This document shows, in pieces, positions 54,265-62,616 of a stretch of DNA of 64,000 nt (position 1 is its first letter; each line of letters begins with the position of its first letter). Source of the stretch: JAEUIV01 sp033763795 (GTDB lineage Bacteria; Planctomycetota; Phycisphaerae; Phycisphaerales; UBA1924); the NCBI GenBank assembly GCA_033763795.1, contig JANRJV010000032.1, positions 56,527 to 120,526 of the forward strand, given 5' to 3'. The notes beneath the pieces were generated by a model that had not been told where the DNA came from, did no database searches, and worked only from the letters and a program-made list of their open reading frames with translations. Position numbers and translations under genes: made by a program.

Positions 54265-55551
54265 ATGCGCACGCTCACTGCTCGGGTTCTGGTGCTCGCC
54301 GCGGCGTGGGGATTGGTGATGGCGGCCGCCGCGCCGGCGGCGGCGCGGACCGAGCCGGCGCCCGCGCCCGCCGAGGCACCGGGGGGGCCGGGGGGGCCGG
54401 GGGCGCCGGGGGCACCGACGACGGTCGAGCGGGCCCTGGAGCGCGCGGCGAGCGCGGCGGACTCGGTTGCGCAGTGGGCGGATGCGTACGTGTCGGAGGA
54501 GGCGCTCGATGCGCTGGCGGCGGACATTTCGGCGATGATCACGGGCCGGCTGCAGAGCGAGCTGGAACGATCCCGGGCGCGGTACGAGCTGACGCTGGGG
54601 CTGTTCTCGTGCCAGGCGAACGGCTCGCCCCAGTGGGACCGCGTGGCGGCGCCGGTGGAGCTGCCGCGGCGCGTGGTTTTGCTGGTGCACGGGCTGGACG
54701 AGGGCGGCCAGATCTGGGACGACGCGGCGCCGCTGCTGTCGGCGGCGGGGCACACGCCGATCCGGTTCAACTATCCGAACGATCAGCCGATCACGTGCTC
54801 GGCGGACCGGCTGGCCGAGGCGCTGGGGCTGCTCAAGAGCTCCGGGGTGGAGCGCGTGGACATCGTGGCGCACTCGATGGGGGGATTGCTGGCGCGGGAC
54901 GTGCTGACGCGGGAGGCGTACTACGCGGGCGATGCGCGGGGGAACGAGCGCCTGCCGGCGGTGACGCGGCTGATCATGCTGGGGACGCCTCACCGCGGCG
55001 CGCCGCTGGCGCCGCTGCGGGGCGTGATGGAGCTGCGCGATCAGGCGGTGCGGCTGCTGACGGCGGAGACGATCGACATGGCGTCGCTGCTGACCTTCGC
55101 GGTGGACGGCATGGGCGAGGCTGGGGGCGACCTGGGCGCGGGCTCGGCGTTCCTGTCTGAACTGAGCGCGCGGCCCGGGCCGCGGCACGTGGAGATGACC
55201 AACATCGTGGCCGTGCTGGCGGCGGAGGAGCGTGACGCGGTCGTCGGGTTTCTTTCGAGCGAGCGCGTGCGGGGCCTGCTGGGCCCGGAGCGGACCGAGG
55301 CGCTGAGCCGCGGGGCGACGGAGGTGTTCACGCTGATCGGGGACGGGGCTGTGCCGGCGGACAGCTCGGTGCTGGCGGGGGCGGACACGGTGGTGGTCGA
55401 GGCGAATCACCGTTCGATGATCAAGTCGGTGGAGATGCCGGGGGTGGTGCGGCGTCTGCTGGGGACGGAGCGGCGCAAGCCGCCGGCGGTCCCGGTGATC
55501 CTGAGCAAGCTGGGGCCGGCGGAGAAGGTGGAGACGGGGGGCGGGCGGTGA
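54265..55551 (+). CDS. Secreted alpha/beta-hydrolase, lipase/PGAP1-like
   Basis: 428 aa. A signal peptide (VLVLAAAWGLVMAAAAPAAA) is followed by a GPGAP-rich segment and a helical lead. The hydrolase core shows LLVHGLDEGGQIWDD (oxyanion), VAHSMGGLLARDV with nucleophile Ser204, LGTPHRGAPL, and late acid/base candidates in GDGAVPADSS and ANHRSMI. PGAP1- or triacylglycerol-lipase-like; substrate unknown. Preceded by the rpsI terminator, so it has its own promoter. Starting with this gene + strand composition becomes strongly G-rich. Confidence 0.82.
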   Translation: MRTLTARVLVLAAAWGLVMAAAAPAAARTEPAPAPAEAPGGPGGPGAPGAPTTVERALERAASAADSVAQWADAYVSEEALDALAADISAMITGRLQSELERSRARYELTLGLFSCQANGSPQWDRVAAPVELPRRVVLLVHGLDEGGQIWDDAAPLLSAAGHTPIRFNYPNDQPITCSADRLAEALGLLKSSGVERVDIVAHSMGGLLARDVLTREAYYAGDARGNERLPAVTRLIMLGTPHRGAPLAPLRGVMELRDQAVRLLTAETIDMASLLTFAVDGMGEAGGDLGAGSAFLSELSARPGPRHVEMTNIVAVLAAEERDAVVGFLSSERVRGLLGPERTEALSRGATEVFTLIGDGAVPADSSVLAGADTVVVEANHRSMIKSVEMPGVVRRLLGTERRKPPAVPVILSKLGPAEKVETGGGR

Positions 55552-55584
55552 GCGGCGGGTGGTCGGGGTAGTCTCTGGGGCGGG

Positions 55585-56139
55585 ATGGCGCAGCGCCGGC
55601 ATCATTATGAGCGTGCGTTCGAGGCGTACCTGCGGTCGGCGCGGGTGCCGTATGTCGCGGTCGATGAGGCGCGGAAGGCGCTGCTGGCCGAGGGTGAGCG
55701 GCCTCGTGCGGAACGGGGGAGCGAGCCGGCTCTGGCGCTCAAGTCGTTCGACTTCGTGATCTACAGCGAGGGGGGTTCGCTGCTGGTGGACGTGAAGGGT
55801 CGGCGGATCCCCCGTTCGCCCGCGGCGTCGCGCGGGCGGGGCCGGCTGGAATCGTGGGTGACGCAGGACGATGTGGATTCGCTGCAGCGGTGGCGCTGCC
55901 TGTTCGGGCCGGGGTTCGACGCGGCGTTCATCTTCCTGTACTGGTGCGACACGCAGCCGCCCGACGCCCTGTTCCAGGAGATCTTCGAGGACCGGGGGCG
56001 GTGGTACGCGGTGCGGGTCATCGCGCTGGATGATTACAGCGCGGCGATGCGGACGCGGAGCCCGCGGTGGCGGACGGTGGACGTGGCGGCGCCGGACTTT
56101 GAGCGCCTGAGCCGGCCGTTTTTGAGCGCGGCGCGCTGA
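55585..56139 (+). CDS. PD-(D/E)xK nuclease-like hypothetical protein
   Basis: 184 aa, soluble. It opens with HHYERAFEAYLRSARVPYV and then has KSFDFVIY (Asp56) and LLVDVKGRR (Asp69-V-Lys71), which fit the D...(D/E)xK catalytic pattern of the PD-(D/E)xK fold (Hjc/VRR-type). QDDVDSLQRWRCLFG and AFIFLYWCD complete the fold. A nuclease role in DNA metabolism is inferred from motifs only. It follows the lipase gene by 33 bases on the same strand. Confidence 0.65.
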   Translation: MAQRRHHYERAFEAYLRSARVPYVAVDEARKALLAEGERPRAERGSEPALALKSFDFVIYSEGGSLLVDVKGRRIPRSPAASRGRGRLESWVTQDDVDSLQRWRCLFGPGFDAAFIFLYWCDTQPPDALFQEIFEDRGRWYAVRVIALDDYSAAMRTRSPRWRTVDVAAPDFERLSRPFLSAAR

Positions 56140-56625
56140 GAGAGCGCGGTGCGAGAGAGAGCGCGGTCGAACGAGGACGTTCGACCGTGGCGCCCGAGCA
56201 GTCGGCAGTTGTGACGGGAGTGGGGAGTCGGCGGTGGGCAGTGGTGAGGCGGTGAGGCGGTAAACCCATGCATGGGCGGTTGGTGCGACCGTTGCGGGAC
56301 TTCCGCTTGCACGGGCCGCGCGTGCCGGGAGGTTCGGGGCTGGTCCGCTGCAGTCGGACGCGCCCGTGTGACGGCCGCTCCCGGCGGCTAGTCCGTCATC
56401 ATGGGGCGCGGGGACCGGGGCGTGCGCACGGGGGGCGTGCGGGCGAGGGTGAGGGGCGGGCGCGGGGGCGTCGGCGGGGCTGGATTTGCCGGGGAAGGGG
56501 GCGTGCGCGGGGTGGTGGAGATTTTTTTCCGAAGGGTGCGGGGCGGACGGGCGCGGCGTGCGCACGGGGCGGGTGATGAGGGTCGGGGGTTGCCGAGGGG
56601 GTGTGTGCGTCCGTATCGTCGGGGC
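56140..56625 (+). other. Intergenic region with hairpins, no gene found
   Basis: About 486 bases. It contains a near-direct repeat of GAGAGAGCGCGGT at 56139-56167, a 9-bp stem GGTCGAACG/CGTTCGACC with loop AGGA (56165-56186), a palindrome CCCATGCATGGG at 56265-56276 and a G-rich stretch to the right. No tRNA shape or credible frame with a start was found; the hairpin could be part of a terminator or a small RNA. Confidence 0.4.
56165..56186 (+). terminator. Strong 9-bp hairpin after the nuclease-like gene
   Basis: GGTCGAACG-AGGA-CGTTCGACC lies 25 bases past the stop at 56139. It has no U-tract on the + strand, so termination is uncertain. Confidence 0.35.
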
Positions 56626-56910
56626 ATGGAATGTTCCGCGCGACGTGCTCTGATGGTGGGTGTGAGCGTGCTGGCGTTGAGCGGCGGCGCGGTGGCGCAG
56701 TCGTCGAGCCGTGAGCGGGAGACGGACGCGAACCCGAGCAGCGGGACGCCCCGGGCGGCGGCGGCGGCGGCTCCGAAGGAGATGCGTCCGCCGGCGCCGG
56801 TCGAGCCGCCCAAGCCGAACGTGATCGTGCCGTTTTTGCTGATGTTCGTGTTCATCGGGGCGACGGTGGGTCTGGCTGTGCTGCCCAGCAAGCGGACGCA
56901 CCAGGACTGA
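56626..56910 (+). CDS. Tiny exported protein with C-terminal membrane helix
   Basis: 94 aa, function not recognised. A signal peptide or helix (ALMVGVSVLALSGGAVAQ) is followed by a Ser/Glu/Pro/Ala linker and a second helix (VIVPFLLMFVFIGATVGLAVLP) with a short basic tail (SKRTHQD). Likely bitopic membrane protein. It is first of three tiny rightward genes. Starts with ATG 56626 without a strong Shine-Dalgarno site. Confidence 0.6.
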   Translation: MECSARRALMVGVSVLALSGGAVAQSSSRERETDANPSSGTPRAAAAAAPKEMRPPAPVEPPKPNVIVPFLLMFVFIGATVGLAVLPSKRTHQD

Positions 56911-56964
56911 GGTCGATGGTTTTCCGGCGGCGCGGCCGCCCGGCTGTAGAAGAGGAGCGCGGCC

Positions 56965-57258
56965 TTGCGTACCGAACGTGGCCTTATTGCGCTGAACGCG
57001 GCGCTGGTGCTGGTGCTGCTGGTGGTGACGCTTTCTCCCGGCGCGTCGGCGCAGGAGCGGCGTCAGCGGCCCCGGGGGCAGTACACGATGGTGGACGGGC
57101 GGTCGAACGGCGTGACGGAGTCGATCATTTACGTTGTTGACGCGGCGAACCAGGAGATGGTGGCGCTGCGGTGGGACAACGGACAGACGCGGATTGTGCC
57201 CTTGGACTACGCGGACCTCGGGGCCGAGGCGCAGCGGCGCGGCACGGGAGGGCGCTGA
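56965..57258 (+). CDS. Tiny secreted protein, member 1 of a paralogous pair
   Basis: 97 aa from a TTG start preceded by AGAAGAGGAG. A hydrophobic N-terminal helix (LIALNAALVLVLLVVTLSP) ends in ASAQ, a likely signal-peptidase site. The mature domain, about 65 residues, has IIYVVDAANQEMVALRWDNGQTRIVPLDYADLGAEAQRRG. It overlaps the next start (TGATG). Function unknown. Confidence 0.65.
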   Translation: MRTERGLIALNAALVLVLLVVTLSPGASAQERRQRPRGQYTMVDGRSNGVTESIIYVVDAANQEMVALRWDNGQTRIVPLDYADLGAEAQRRGTGGR

Positions 57259-57623
57259 TGGACACGCCGCGTGACGGAACGGAGATGCGGAGCGGCTGGG
57301 CGGGCGGCCGATCGCTGGCGCCGCTGTGGGCGAGCGCGTTCGTGCTTGCGGGGCTGATCGTGGGTCAGGCGGGCCGGTTCACCGGCGCGGGCCCCGAGGC
57401 GGCGTACGCGGGGAACGTGACGAGCGTGGGCGGGCTGACGATGCTGACGGCGGACGCGGGGAACGGCGACGAGATCCTGGCGGTGATCAACCCGGTGGAC
57501 GAGTCGATCTCGTTCTATTTTCTGCGCGAGCTGGGGCGGAAGATCACGCTGATCGAGTCGCGGCACCTGTCGCAGCTTTTCGAGCAGGCGCGGGGTGAGG
57601 TGCGCACGGGCGGCCGGCGGTAA
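57258..57623 (+). CDS. Tiny secreted protein, member 2 of a paralogous pair
   Basis: 121 aa. An N-terminal hydrophobic segment (PLWASAFVLAGLIVGQAG) is followed by a region whose central part, DEILAVINPVDESISFYFLRELGRKITLIESRHLSQLFEQARG, aligns with the preceding gene's domain (similar strand-turn-strand pattern, same GxGGR-type end). ATG overlaps the previous stop, so translation is likely coupled. Function unknown. Confidence 0.65.
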   Translation: MDTPRDGTEMRSGWAGGRSLAPLWASAFVLAGLIVGQAGRFTGAGPEAAYAGNVTSVGGLTMLTADAGNGDEILAVINPVDESISFYFLRELGRKITLIESRHLSQLFEQARGEVRTGGRR

Positions 57624-57672
57624 GCGGCGGCGGCCGGGGGGCCGGGGGGCCGGGGGGCCGGGGGGCCGGGGG
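57624..57672 (+). repeat. GGGGGGCC tandem repeat
   Basis: Just past the second tiny gene, the + strand has five successive CCGGGGGG/GCCGGGGG units, a pure GC minisatellite likely to form G-quadruplexes. It resembles units at 51030-51083 and in the coding run near 54380-54412. Confidence 0.6.
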
Positions 57673-57697
57673 CGGCGCGTGGCGGAGAAGCGCGAGC

Positions 57698-58171
57698 GTG
57701 CGAGTGGCGTCGCCGGAGAGTGATGAGTTGTGGGCGGGGTACCTGCGGTGCAGGTACGTGAACCTGTACGAGCCTTTCGGTCTGCCCGAGAGCGTGACGA
57801 CGAGCGAGCTGGACACGCCGCGGGTGAGGCCCGATGTGCTGCACCGGCTTGTGCTGAGCGATGAGGGATCGATCGCGGCGGTGGGGCGTCTGGATCTGCA
57901 GCCGGAGCACGCGGAGGGTCCGAGCGCGCAGCTTCGGTACTGCGCGGTGGATGTGCCGTTCCGCGGCCGGGGTGCGGGGCAGCTGCTGCTCTCTTCGCTG
58001 GAGGAGGCGGCGCTGGAGCGGGGGCTGGGGCGGTTGTGGATGGAGGCGCGGGAGGCGGCGCTGCGGTTCTATCTGAGGATGGGGTACCGGGATATCGGGG
58101 TGGGCCCCACGAAGTGGGGGCTGATCCCGCACCGCATTCTGGAGAAGAATCTGCGGTCTGGGGGCCGGTAA
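57698..58171 (+). CDS. GNAT-family N-acetyltransferase
   Basis: 157 aa from a GTG start with GGAGAAG upstream. The GNAT core shows LRYCAVDVPFRGRGAGQLLLSSLEEAALERG, with FRGRGAGQLL as the acetyl-CoA-binding R/QxxGxG/A pattern, and EAALRFYLRMGYRDIG as motif B. The substrate is unknown. Convergent with the Eis-like gene. Confidence 0.8.
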   Translation: MRVASPESDELWAGYLRCRYVNLYEPFGLPESVTTSELDTPRVRPDVLHRLVLSDEGSIAAVGRLDLQPEHAEGPSAQLRYCAVDVPFRGRGAGQLLLSSLEEAALERGLGRLWMEAREAALRFYLRMGYRDIGVGPTKWGLIPHRILEKNLRSGGR

Positions 58172-58438
58172 TCCCCCGATTCGTTCCGGCGGACGAGGGT
58201 TTTCCTTGCAGGTGTTCGGCGGCGGGTGAGAGGATTTACATAGTCCTCGCGCAATCAGAATTCCGCCTGAGCGCGACCGGGGCAAGATTCCGCTACTTCA
58301 GCCTGGCGTGACAGCGGGCTGAGTGGTTGAACGCACATTCCTCCTATTCCGGACGTCGCGGTCGAGAGGTTGCGACAGTCCCTTCGGACGGCTGACAGGC
58401 GGGAGAGGGCGCGCGCGTTGGGGGACTCGTGGCGCGGC
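58172..58438. other. Convergent intergenic region, nothing identified
   Basis: About 267 bases between two convergent acetyltransferase genes. It is less GC-rich than its surroundings (for example AGGATTTACATAGTCC) but shows no clear hairpin with U-tract, tRNA fold or supported gene. Confidence 0.3.
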
Positions 58439-59662
58439 TCAGAAGCGGTCGGCTGGGGCGGGGTGGGGCGCGAGGAAGATGTCGCGGGCGGTAGTGAGGG
58501 CGGTGTCGTCCGAGGCGGTGATGCGCCCGGAGAGTGCTGCCTGGTGTGGTGTGAGGTAGCCGGTGTAGATGGCCGCGAGGTCGCGGATGTCGAGGCGGAG
58601 CGACGGCGCGCCGGGAGTGTGACCTGGGGTGACGGAGGGGCGGCCGTTCTCGAGGGTGAGGGTGAGGGGCTCTCGGTTGGAGTGGATGAGTTCGTCGGCG
58701 ACGTCGAGGGCGAGGGCGGCGTTGCGTGCGCCCCAGTAGCCGCGTTCGAGGAGTGCGCGGCGGACGTCGAGGATGCGGACCATCCAATGATGGACGAGCT
58801 GGAGGGTGAACGACTGCTCGTCGAGGGCGGTCAGGAGCGGGTGAGCGGGTCCGGCGTCGAAGGTGGCGTCGGAGACCATGCTGGCGTGGTCGGCGAGATG
58901 GGCGACGATGCGGCGGAGGGCGGCGGGGGTGTAGGCCTGGACGTCGGAGATGGCGAGGGTGTTGCGGCCGTAGACCTCGTGGGCGTTGGGGGCGGCGTCG
59001 CGGCGGAGGTGGAAGATCCATCCTGTGATGGCGCCGTGTTCTTCGATGACGAAGCCGTGGGCGGGTTCGCCCTTGGGTTGTCGGACGCGGGGCCAGCCGT
59101 AGTGTGCGCGGTCGATGGCGCCGTGGCGCTCGGCGATGCGTTCGCGGTAGAGGGCCTCGATGCGTGGGAGGTCTTCGTCGGCGGCGGGCCGGAGCGAAGC
59201 TGCGGTGCGGTCGCCGGGGCGTGTCGAGAGTTCGCGGAGTCTGACGCGGCACTCGAAGGTGCTGCCGGCGAGCTCGTAGCCTGCGCGGCGGTAGAGGGGT
59301 CTTGTGGCGGGGTAGAGGTTTGAGATGGCGGCGCCCATGGCGTGCATTTCGCGGAGGGCGTCGTGCATCATGGCGGTGGCGAGTCCCTGGCCGCGGGCTT
59401 CGGGGGCTGTGGCGACGCCGGCGATGCCGATGGCGGAGACGCGGCGGCCGCAGAAGAACTGTCCCCAGGGGATGTATGCGAGTGTTGCGAGCGCGGGGCC
59501 GGGCTGGTGGAGGCGTGCGACGCGGAAGTTCTCGGGGCCGGCGCGGGTGATCCAGAGGTCGGTGAGTTCGGCGGGGCTGTTGAAGGCGTGGAGCATGAGG
59601 CGCGCCAGGTCTGCGCGATCGCGGGCGGCGTCGTAGGGCTCAAGATGAACAGGCGGGTGCAT
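58439..59662 (-). CDS. Eis-like GNAT acetyltransferase
   Basis: 407 aa, the length of Mycobacterium Eis-type enzymes. It has the N-terminal GNAT with GIAGVATAPEARGQGLATAMMHDALREM (acetyl-CoA loop EARGQGLA) and YPATRPLYRRAGYEL. A second divergent GNAT and an SCP2-like C-terminal domain follow. The last residue is Phe (PADRF), matching Eis, whose C-terminal carboxylate acts as a base. Eis proteins acetylate amines including aminoglycosides and protein lysines; the substrate here is unknown. ATG at 59662 starts at the conserved HLEPYDAARD region; ATG 59698 is possible. Confidence 0.8.
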   Translation of the reverse strand: MHPPVHLEPYDAARDRADLARLMLHAFNSPAELTDLWITRAGPENFRVARLHQPGPALATLAYIPWGQFFCGRRVSAIGIAGVATAPEARGQGLATAMMHDALREMHAMGAAISNLYPATRPLYRRAGYELAGSTFECRVRLRELSTRPGDRTAASLRPAADEDLPRIEALYRERIAERHGAIDRAHYGWPRVRQPKGEPAHGFVIEEHGAITGWIFHLRRDAAPNAHEVYGRNTLAISDVQAYTPAALRRIVAHLADHASMVSDATFDAGPAHPLLTALDEQSFTLQLVHHWMVRILDVRRALLERGYWGARNAALALDVADELIHSNREPLTLTLENGRPSVTPGHTPGAPSLRLDIRDLAAIYTGYLTPHQAALSGRITASDDTALTTARDIFLAPHPAPADRF

Positions 59663-59820
59663 GGGAAGATCTCGGCGTGAGGCGTGGGCGCGGATCATTC
59701 TGACATAGCGGGGCGCGGGGGCGGTTTTCGGCACCGAACAGACGCCTTGTTTGAGTCGTGCGTGCAATCGGCGGAGCGGTGGAACGATGTAGCACTCGTG
59801 GGCTGAAGGAGGACCTGGCG

Positions 59821-60720
59821 ATGGGCACGTGGATGCTGCCTCTGGTGCTGTCGGGGATGCTGGGGGTGGTGTCGAGCGCGGCGGGGCAGACGCCCGCGGA
59901 GGAACGGCCGGCGCAGGCGCCGGTGAATGCGCCGGCCGGGGCGGGGCCGCTGTCGGGGCCGACGGTCGAGAAGGAGGCGGAGGGGGGCGGGGCGGAGAGT
60001 GGCTCGCTGGTGCGGCGCGATTTCAGCGGGAAGCTGGAGCGGCTGGAGGTTCGGCCCGAGCAGGCGGCGCTGGATCTGCTGGGGCTGACTGCTGAGGAGC
60101 GGCGGAAGGTTGACGGCGTGCTGCTGGAGCGTGCGGAGGCGATGGACCAGCTTGTGCGGGAGAACCTGGAGCTGCTGGTGCGGATGCAGTCGGCGCGGGA
60201 GGGAGGCGACGCGCGGGAGCGGCGGAAGGTGCTGCAGGAGCTGCGGTCGGCGGCTGAGCGGGCGCTGGGGACGCAGCGGCTGGAGGAGCAGATCGTGCGG
60301 GAGCTGCCTGAGCGGACGCGTGGTCGGTTCCGCGGGCTGGTGAGTGAGTACCTGAGCGCGGTGGGCGAGGAGGAGGCGAAGGGGGGCGAGGGGATGGAGG
60401 GCGCGGGGGAGCGGGGACGACGGGGCGGGGAGATGTTCGCGGGGATGCGGGCGCAGCTGGTGGTGTTCGGTCAGGAGATCAAGTCGGCGTACGAGCGGTA
60501 CGCGGCGGAGGGGAGCGCGCAGCTGGAGCGGTTCATCCGGGGGGCGGGGCTGAGCGCTGAGCAGGAAGGGCGGGTGCGCGGGGTGATCATGCAGTGGTTC
60601 CAGGAGACGAAGGGGAACGCGACGCAGGCGCAGAAGGCCGAGCTTTGGGCGCGGGTGGCGCCTGAGCTGACGGTGGAGCAGCGGCTGCGCGTGCTGGAGA
60701 TGATGTCGGGGGCGCGCTGA
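59821..60720 (+). CDS. Exported helical hypothetical protein
   Basis: 299 aa, function not recognised. A signal peptide (LPLVLSGMLGVVSSAAGQ) leads an Ala/Pro/Gly-rich stretch and then a mainly helical domain with Glu/Arg/Leu pattern (AALDLLGLTAEERRKVDGVLLERAEAMDQL, AELWARVAPELTVEQRLRVLEMM). GAAGGAGGACC before the ATG is a strong ribosome-binding site. It is convergent with lysS, 12 bases away. Confidence 0.65.
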   Translation: MGTWMLPLVLSGMLGVVSSAAGQTPAEERPAQAPVNAPAGAGPLSGPTVEKEAEGGGAESGSLVRRDFSGKLERLEVRPEQAALDLLGLTAEERRKVDGVLLERAEAMDQLVRENLELLVRMQSAREGGDARERRKVLQELRSAAERALGTQRLEEQIVRELPERTRGRFRGLVSEYLSAVGEEEAKGGEGMEGAGERGRRGGEMFAGMRAQLVVFGQEIKSAYERYAAEGSAQLERFIRGAGLSAEQEGRVRGVIMQWFQETKGNATQAQKAELWARVAPELTVEQRLRVLEMMSGAR

Positions 60721-60732
60721 GGGCGGGCGGTC

Positions 60733-62523
60733 TCAGGCGTCGGGGTGGGCGGGGGCGGGAGCGGGGGCGGCGTGATCTCTGGCGGTGCTCTCGAGGGGTC
60801 GCATGAGCGGGAAGAGGATGACGTCGCGGATGGTGCGCTGATCGAGCATGAGCATCATGAGTCGGTCGATGCCTATGCCCAGGCCTCCGGCGGGGGGCAT
60901 GCCGACCTTGAGGGCGTCGATGAAGTCCTGATCGAAGGTTCGGAAGGTTGATTCCTCGTCGTCGATGCCTGCGAGCTGCTGCTGGAACTTCTGCTGCTGG
61001 ACGTCGGGGTCGTTGAGCTCGGTGTAGGCGTTGGCGAGCTCCATGCCGCCTATGTAGAGCTCGAAGCGTTCGGCGACGGCGGGGTTTGACTTCTTGGGGC
61101 GGGTGAGGGGGCAGAGCGGGGCGGGGTAGTCGATGACGAATGTGGGGCGTGTGGGGTGTATGGAGTCTTCGGCGGCGTCGAAGAGGGCGCCGACGAGGAG
61201 GATGGGGTCGTAGGTGTCGAGGAGGCGGCGGACTTCGCTCGCGGCGAGTCCGGGGGCGGCGGCGGGCCCGCCGACCTTGCGGAGCAGGCCGCGTTCGAGG
61301 AGGCCTTCGCGGACGCGGTGGGCGTCGGTGGTGGGGAAGCCCAGGGCCTTTTCGAAGAGGGCGGCGTACTCGACGCGCTGGAAGGGTGTGGAGAAGTCGA
61401 TGCGGAGATCGCCGAAGGGGAGGGTGAGGGGGGCGGCGTTGTCCGAGCGGGGGCGTGCGGCGGCGACCTCGGCGGCGCAGGCGCGGAGGAGCGACTCCGT
61501 GAGCTCCATCATGACGTTGTAGTCGGCGTAGGCCTCGTAGAGCTCGATCATGGTGAACTCGGGGTTGTGGCTCTTGTCCATGCCCTCGTTGCGGAAGTTG
61601 CGCGACCATTCGTAGACGCGGGGCATGCCGCCCACGAGGAGACGCTTGAGGTAGAGCTCGGGGGCGATGCGCATGTAGAGGTCGATGGAGAGTGCGTTGA
61701 GGTGTGTGTGGAAGGGTCGGGCGGCGGCGCCGCCGGCGAGGGTCTGGAGGACGGGGGTTTCGACCTCGACGTAGCCCCGGTCTTCCAGGAAGCGGCGGAT
61801 GAGGGAGACGAGGCGTGCGCGGAGCATGAAGACGCGCATGGTCTGGGGGTTTGTGTAGAGGTCGACGTAGCGTCGGCGGTAGCGGATCTCGACGTCGGTA
61901 AGACCCTTCCACTTCTCGGGGGGGGGCGTGAGGCTCTTGGCGCCCATCGTGAGGCTGGTTGCCCAGAGGGTGATTTCCCCGGTGCGGGACTTCATGATGG
62001 GGCCGGTGGCGACGACGAGGTCGCCCAGGTCGAGGGTCTTGGCGAGTTCGAAGCCCGGGGGCGCGATGTCTGCCTTGCTGAGGGCGACCTGGAGGTCGTG
62101 TGCGGGGGGCGCGAGGGCGGGGGCGGTCTCGTCGGCGGGGGCGGTCTCGTCGGCGGGGGCATCCTTCGGGCCGCTGGTCCAGTCGCGGAGCTGCATCCAG
62201 ATGAGCTTTCCGCCGTCGCGCTTGAGGACGACGCGGCCGGCGACGGTGGCGACGGGGCGGGGGTCGACGAAGCCGGGTGGGAGGGGCTTGGGTGCGGCGG
62301 CGTAGTCGGCGTCGGCCTGGGGGTTGTGGAGGCTGCGGGCCTGGGCGATCGAGATGATTCCCGGGGTGCGTCCGCCGTAGGGATCGACGCCCAGCTTGTC
62401 GATGGCGTCGCGGTTGGCGCGGCGCTGGAGCTCGAGGTGGTGCGTCTGGTGTGCGGCGTCGGGGGCGTCGGGGGCGTGGGGGGCGTCGGCGTGTGCGTCT
62501 CCCTGCGGATTCATGGGGTGCAT
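60733..62523 (-). CDS. lysS: Lysine--tRNA ligase, class II
   Basis: 596 aa. The OB-fold anticodon domain is residues ~70-200. Motif 1 (VEVETPVLQ), motif 2 (RNFRNEGMDKSHNPEFTMIELYEAYADY) and motif 3 (GLGIGIDRLMMLML) are all present, along with the lysine-specific F/TELxNAYxELNDP block. The OB domain has an insert with an exact 18-base tandem duplication encoding a repeated ADETAP unit. The start may be 62523 or 62514. The N-terminus is padded by an Ala/Asp/His-rich tail. Confidence 0.96.
   Translation of the reverse strand: MHPMNPQGDAHADAPHAPDAPDAAHQTHHLELQRRANRDAIDKLGVDPYGGRTPGIISIAQARSLHNPQADADYAAAPKPLPPGFVDPRPVATVAGRVVLKRDGGKLIWMQLRDWTSGPKDAPADETAPADETAPALAPPAHDLQVALSKADIAPPGFELAKTLDLGDLVVATGPIMKSRTGEITLWATSLTMGAKSLTPPPEKWKGLTDVEIRYRRRYVDLYTNPQTMRVFMLRARLVSLIRRFLEDRGYVEVETPVLQTLAGGAAARPFHTHLNALSIDLYMRIAPELYLKRLLVGGMPRVYEWSRNFRNEGMDKSHNPEFTMIELYEAYADYNVMMELTESLLRACAAEVAAARPRSDNAAPLTLPFGDLRIDFSTPFQRVEYAALFEKALGFPTTDAHRVREGLLERGLLRKVGGPAAAPGLAASEVRRLLDTYDPILLVGALFDAAEDSIHPTRPTFVIDYPAPLCPLTRPKKSNPAVAERFELYIGGMELANAYTELNDPDVQQQKFQQQLAGIDDEESTFRTFDQDFIDALKVGMPPAGGLGIGIDRLMMLMLDQRTIRDVILFPLMRPLESTARDHAAPAPAPAHPDA
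62122..62157 (-). repeat. Exact 18-bp tandem duplication inside lysS
   Basis: GGCGGTCTCGTCGGCGGG occurs twice head to tail without a mismatch, encoding a repeated ADETAP-type hexapeptide in the OB-domain insert. The frame is kept. Confidence 0.95.
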
Positions 62524-62616
62524 CGTAGCGGTGGCGGCGCGCGGGGCGGGGCGCGGGGATGAGGAGCCGGGGTGAGCGGGGCGAGCGGCTGCGCCCTATT
62601 GTCGGAGTCCCCGCGC

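Noticed and set aside
58069..58254. 61-codon minus-strand frame in the convergent gap
   Set aside because: It overlaps the end of the GNAT gene on the opposite strand, has no ribosome-binding site and shows no domain.
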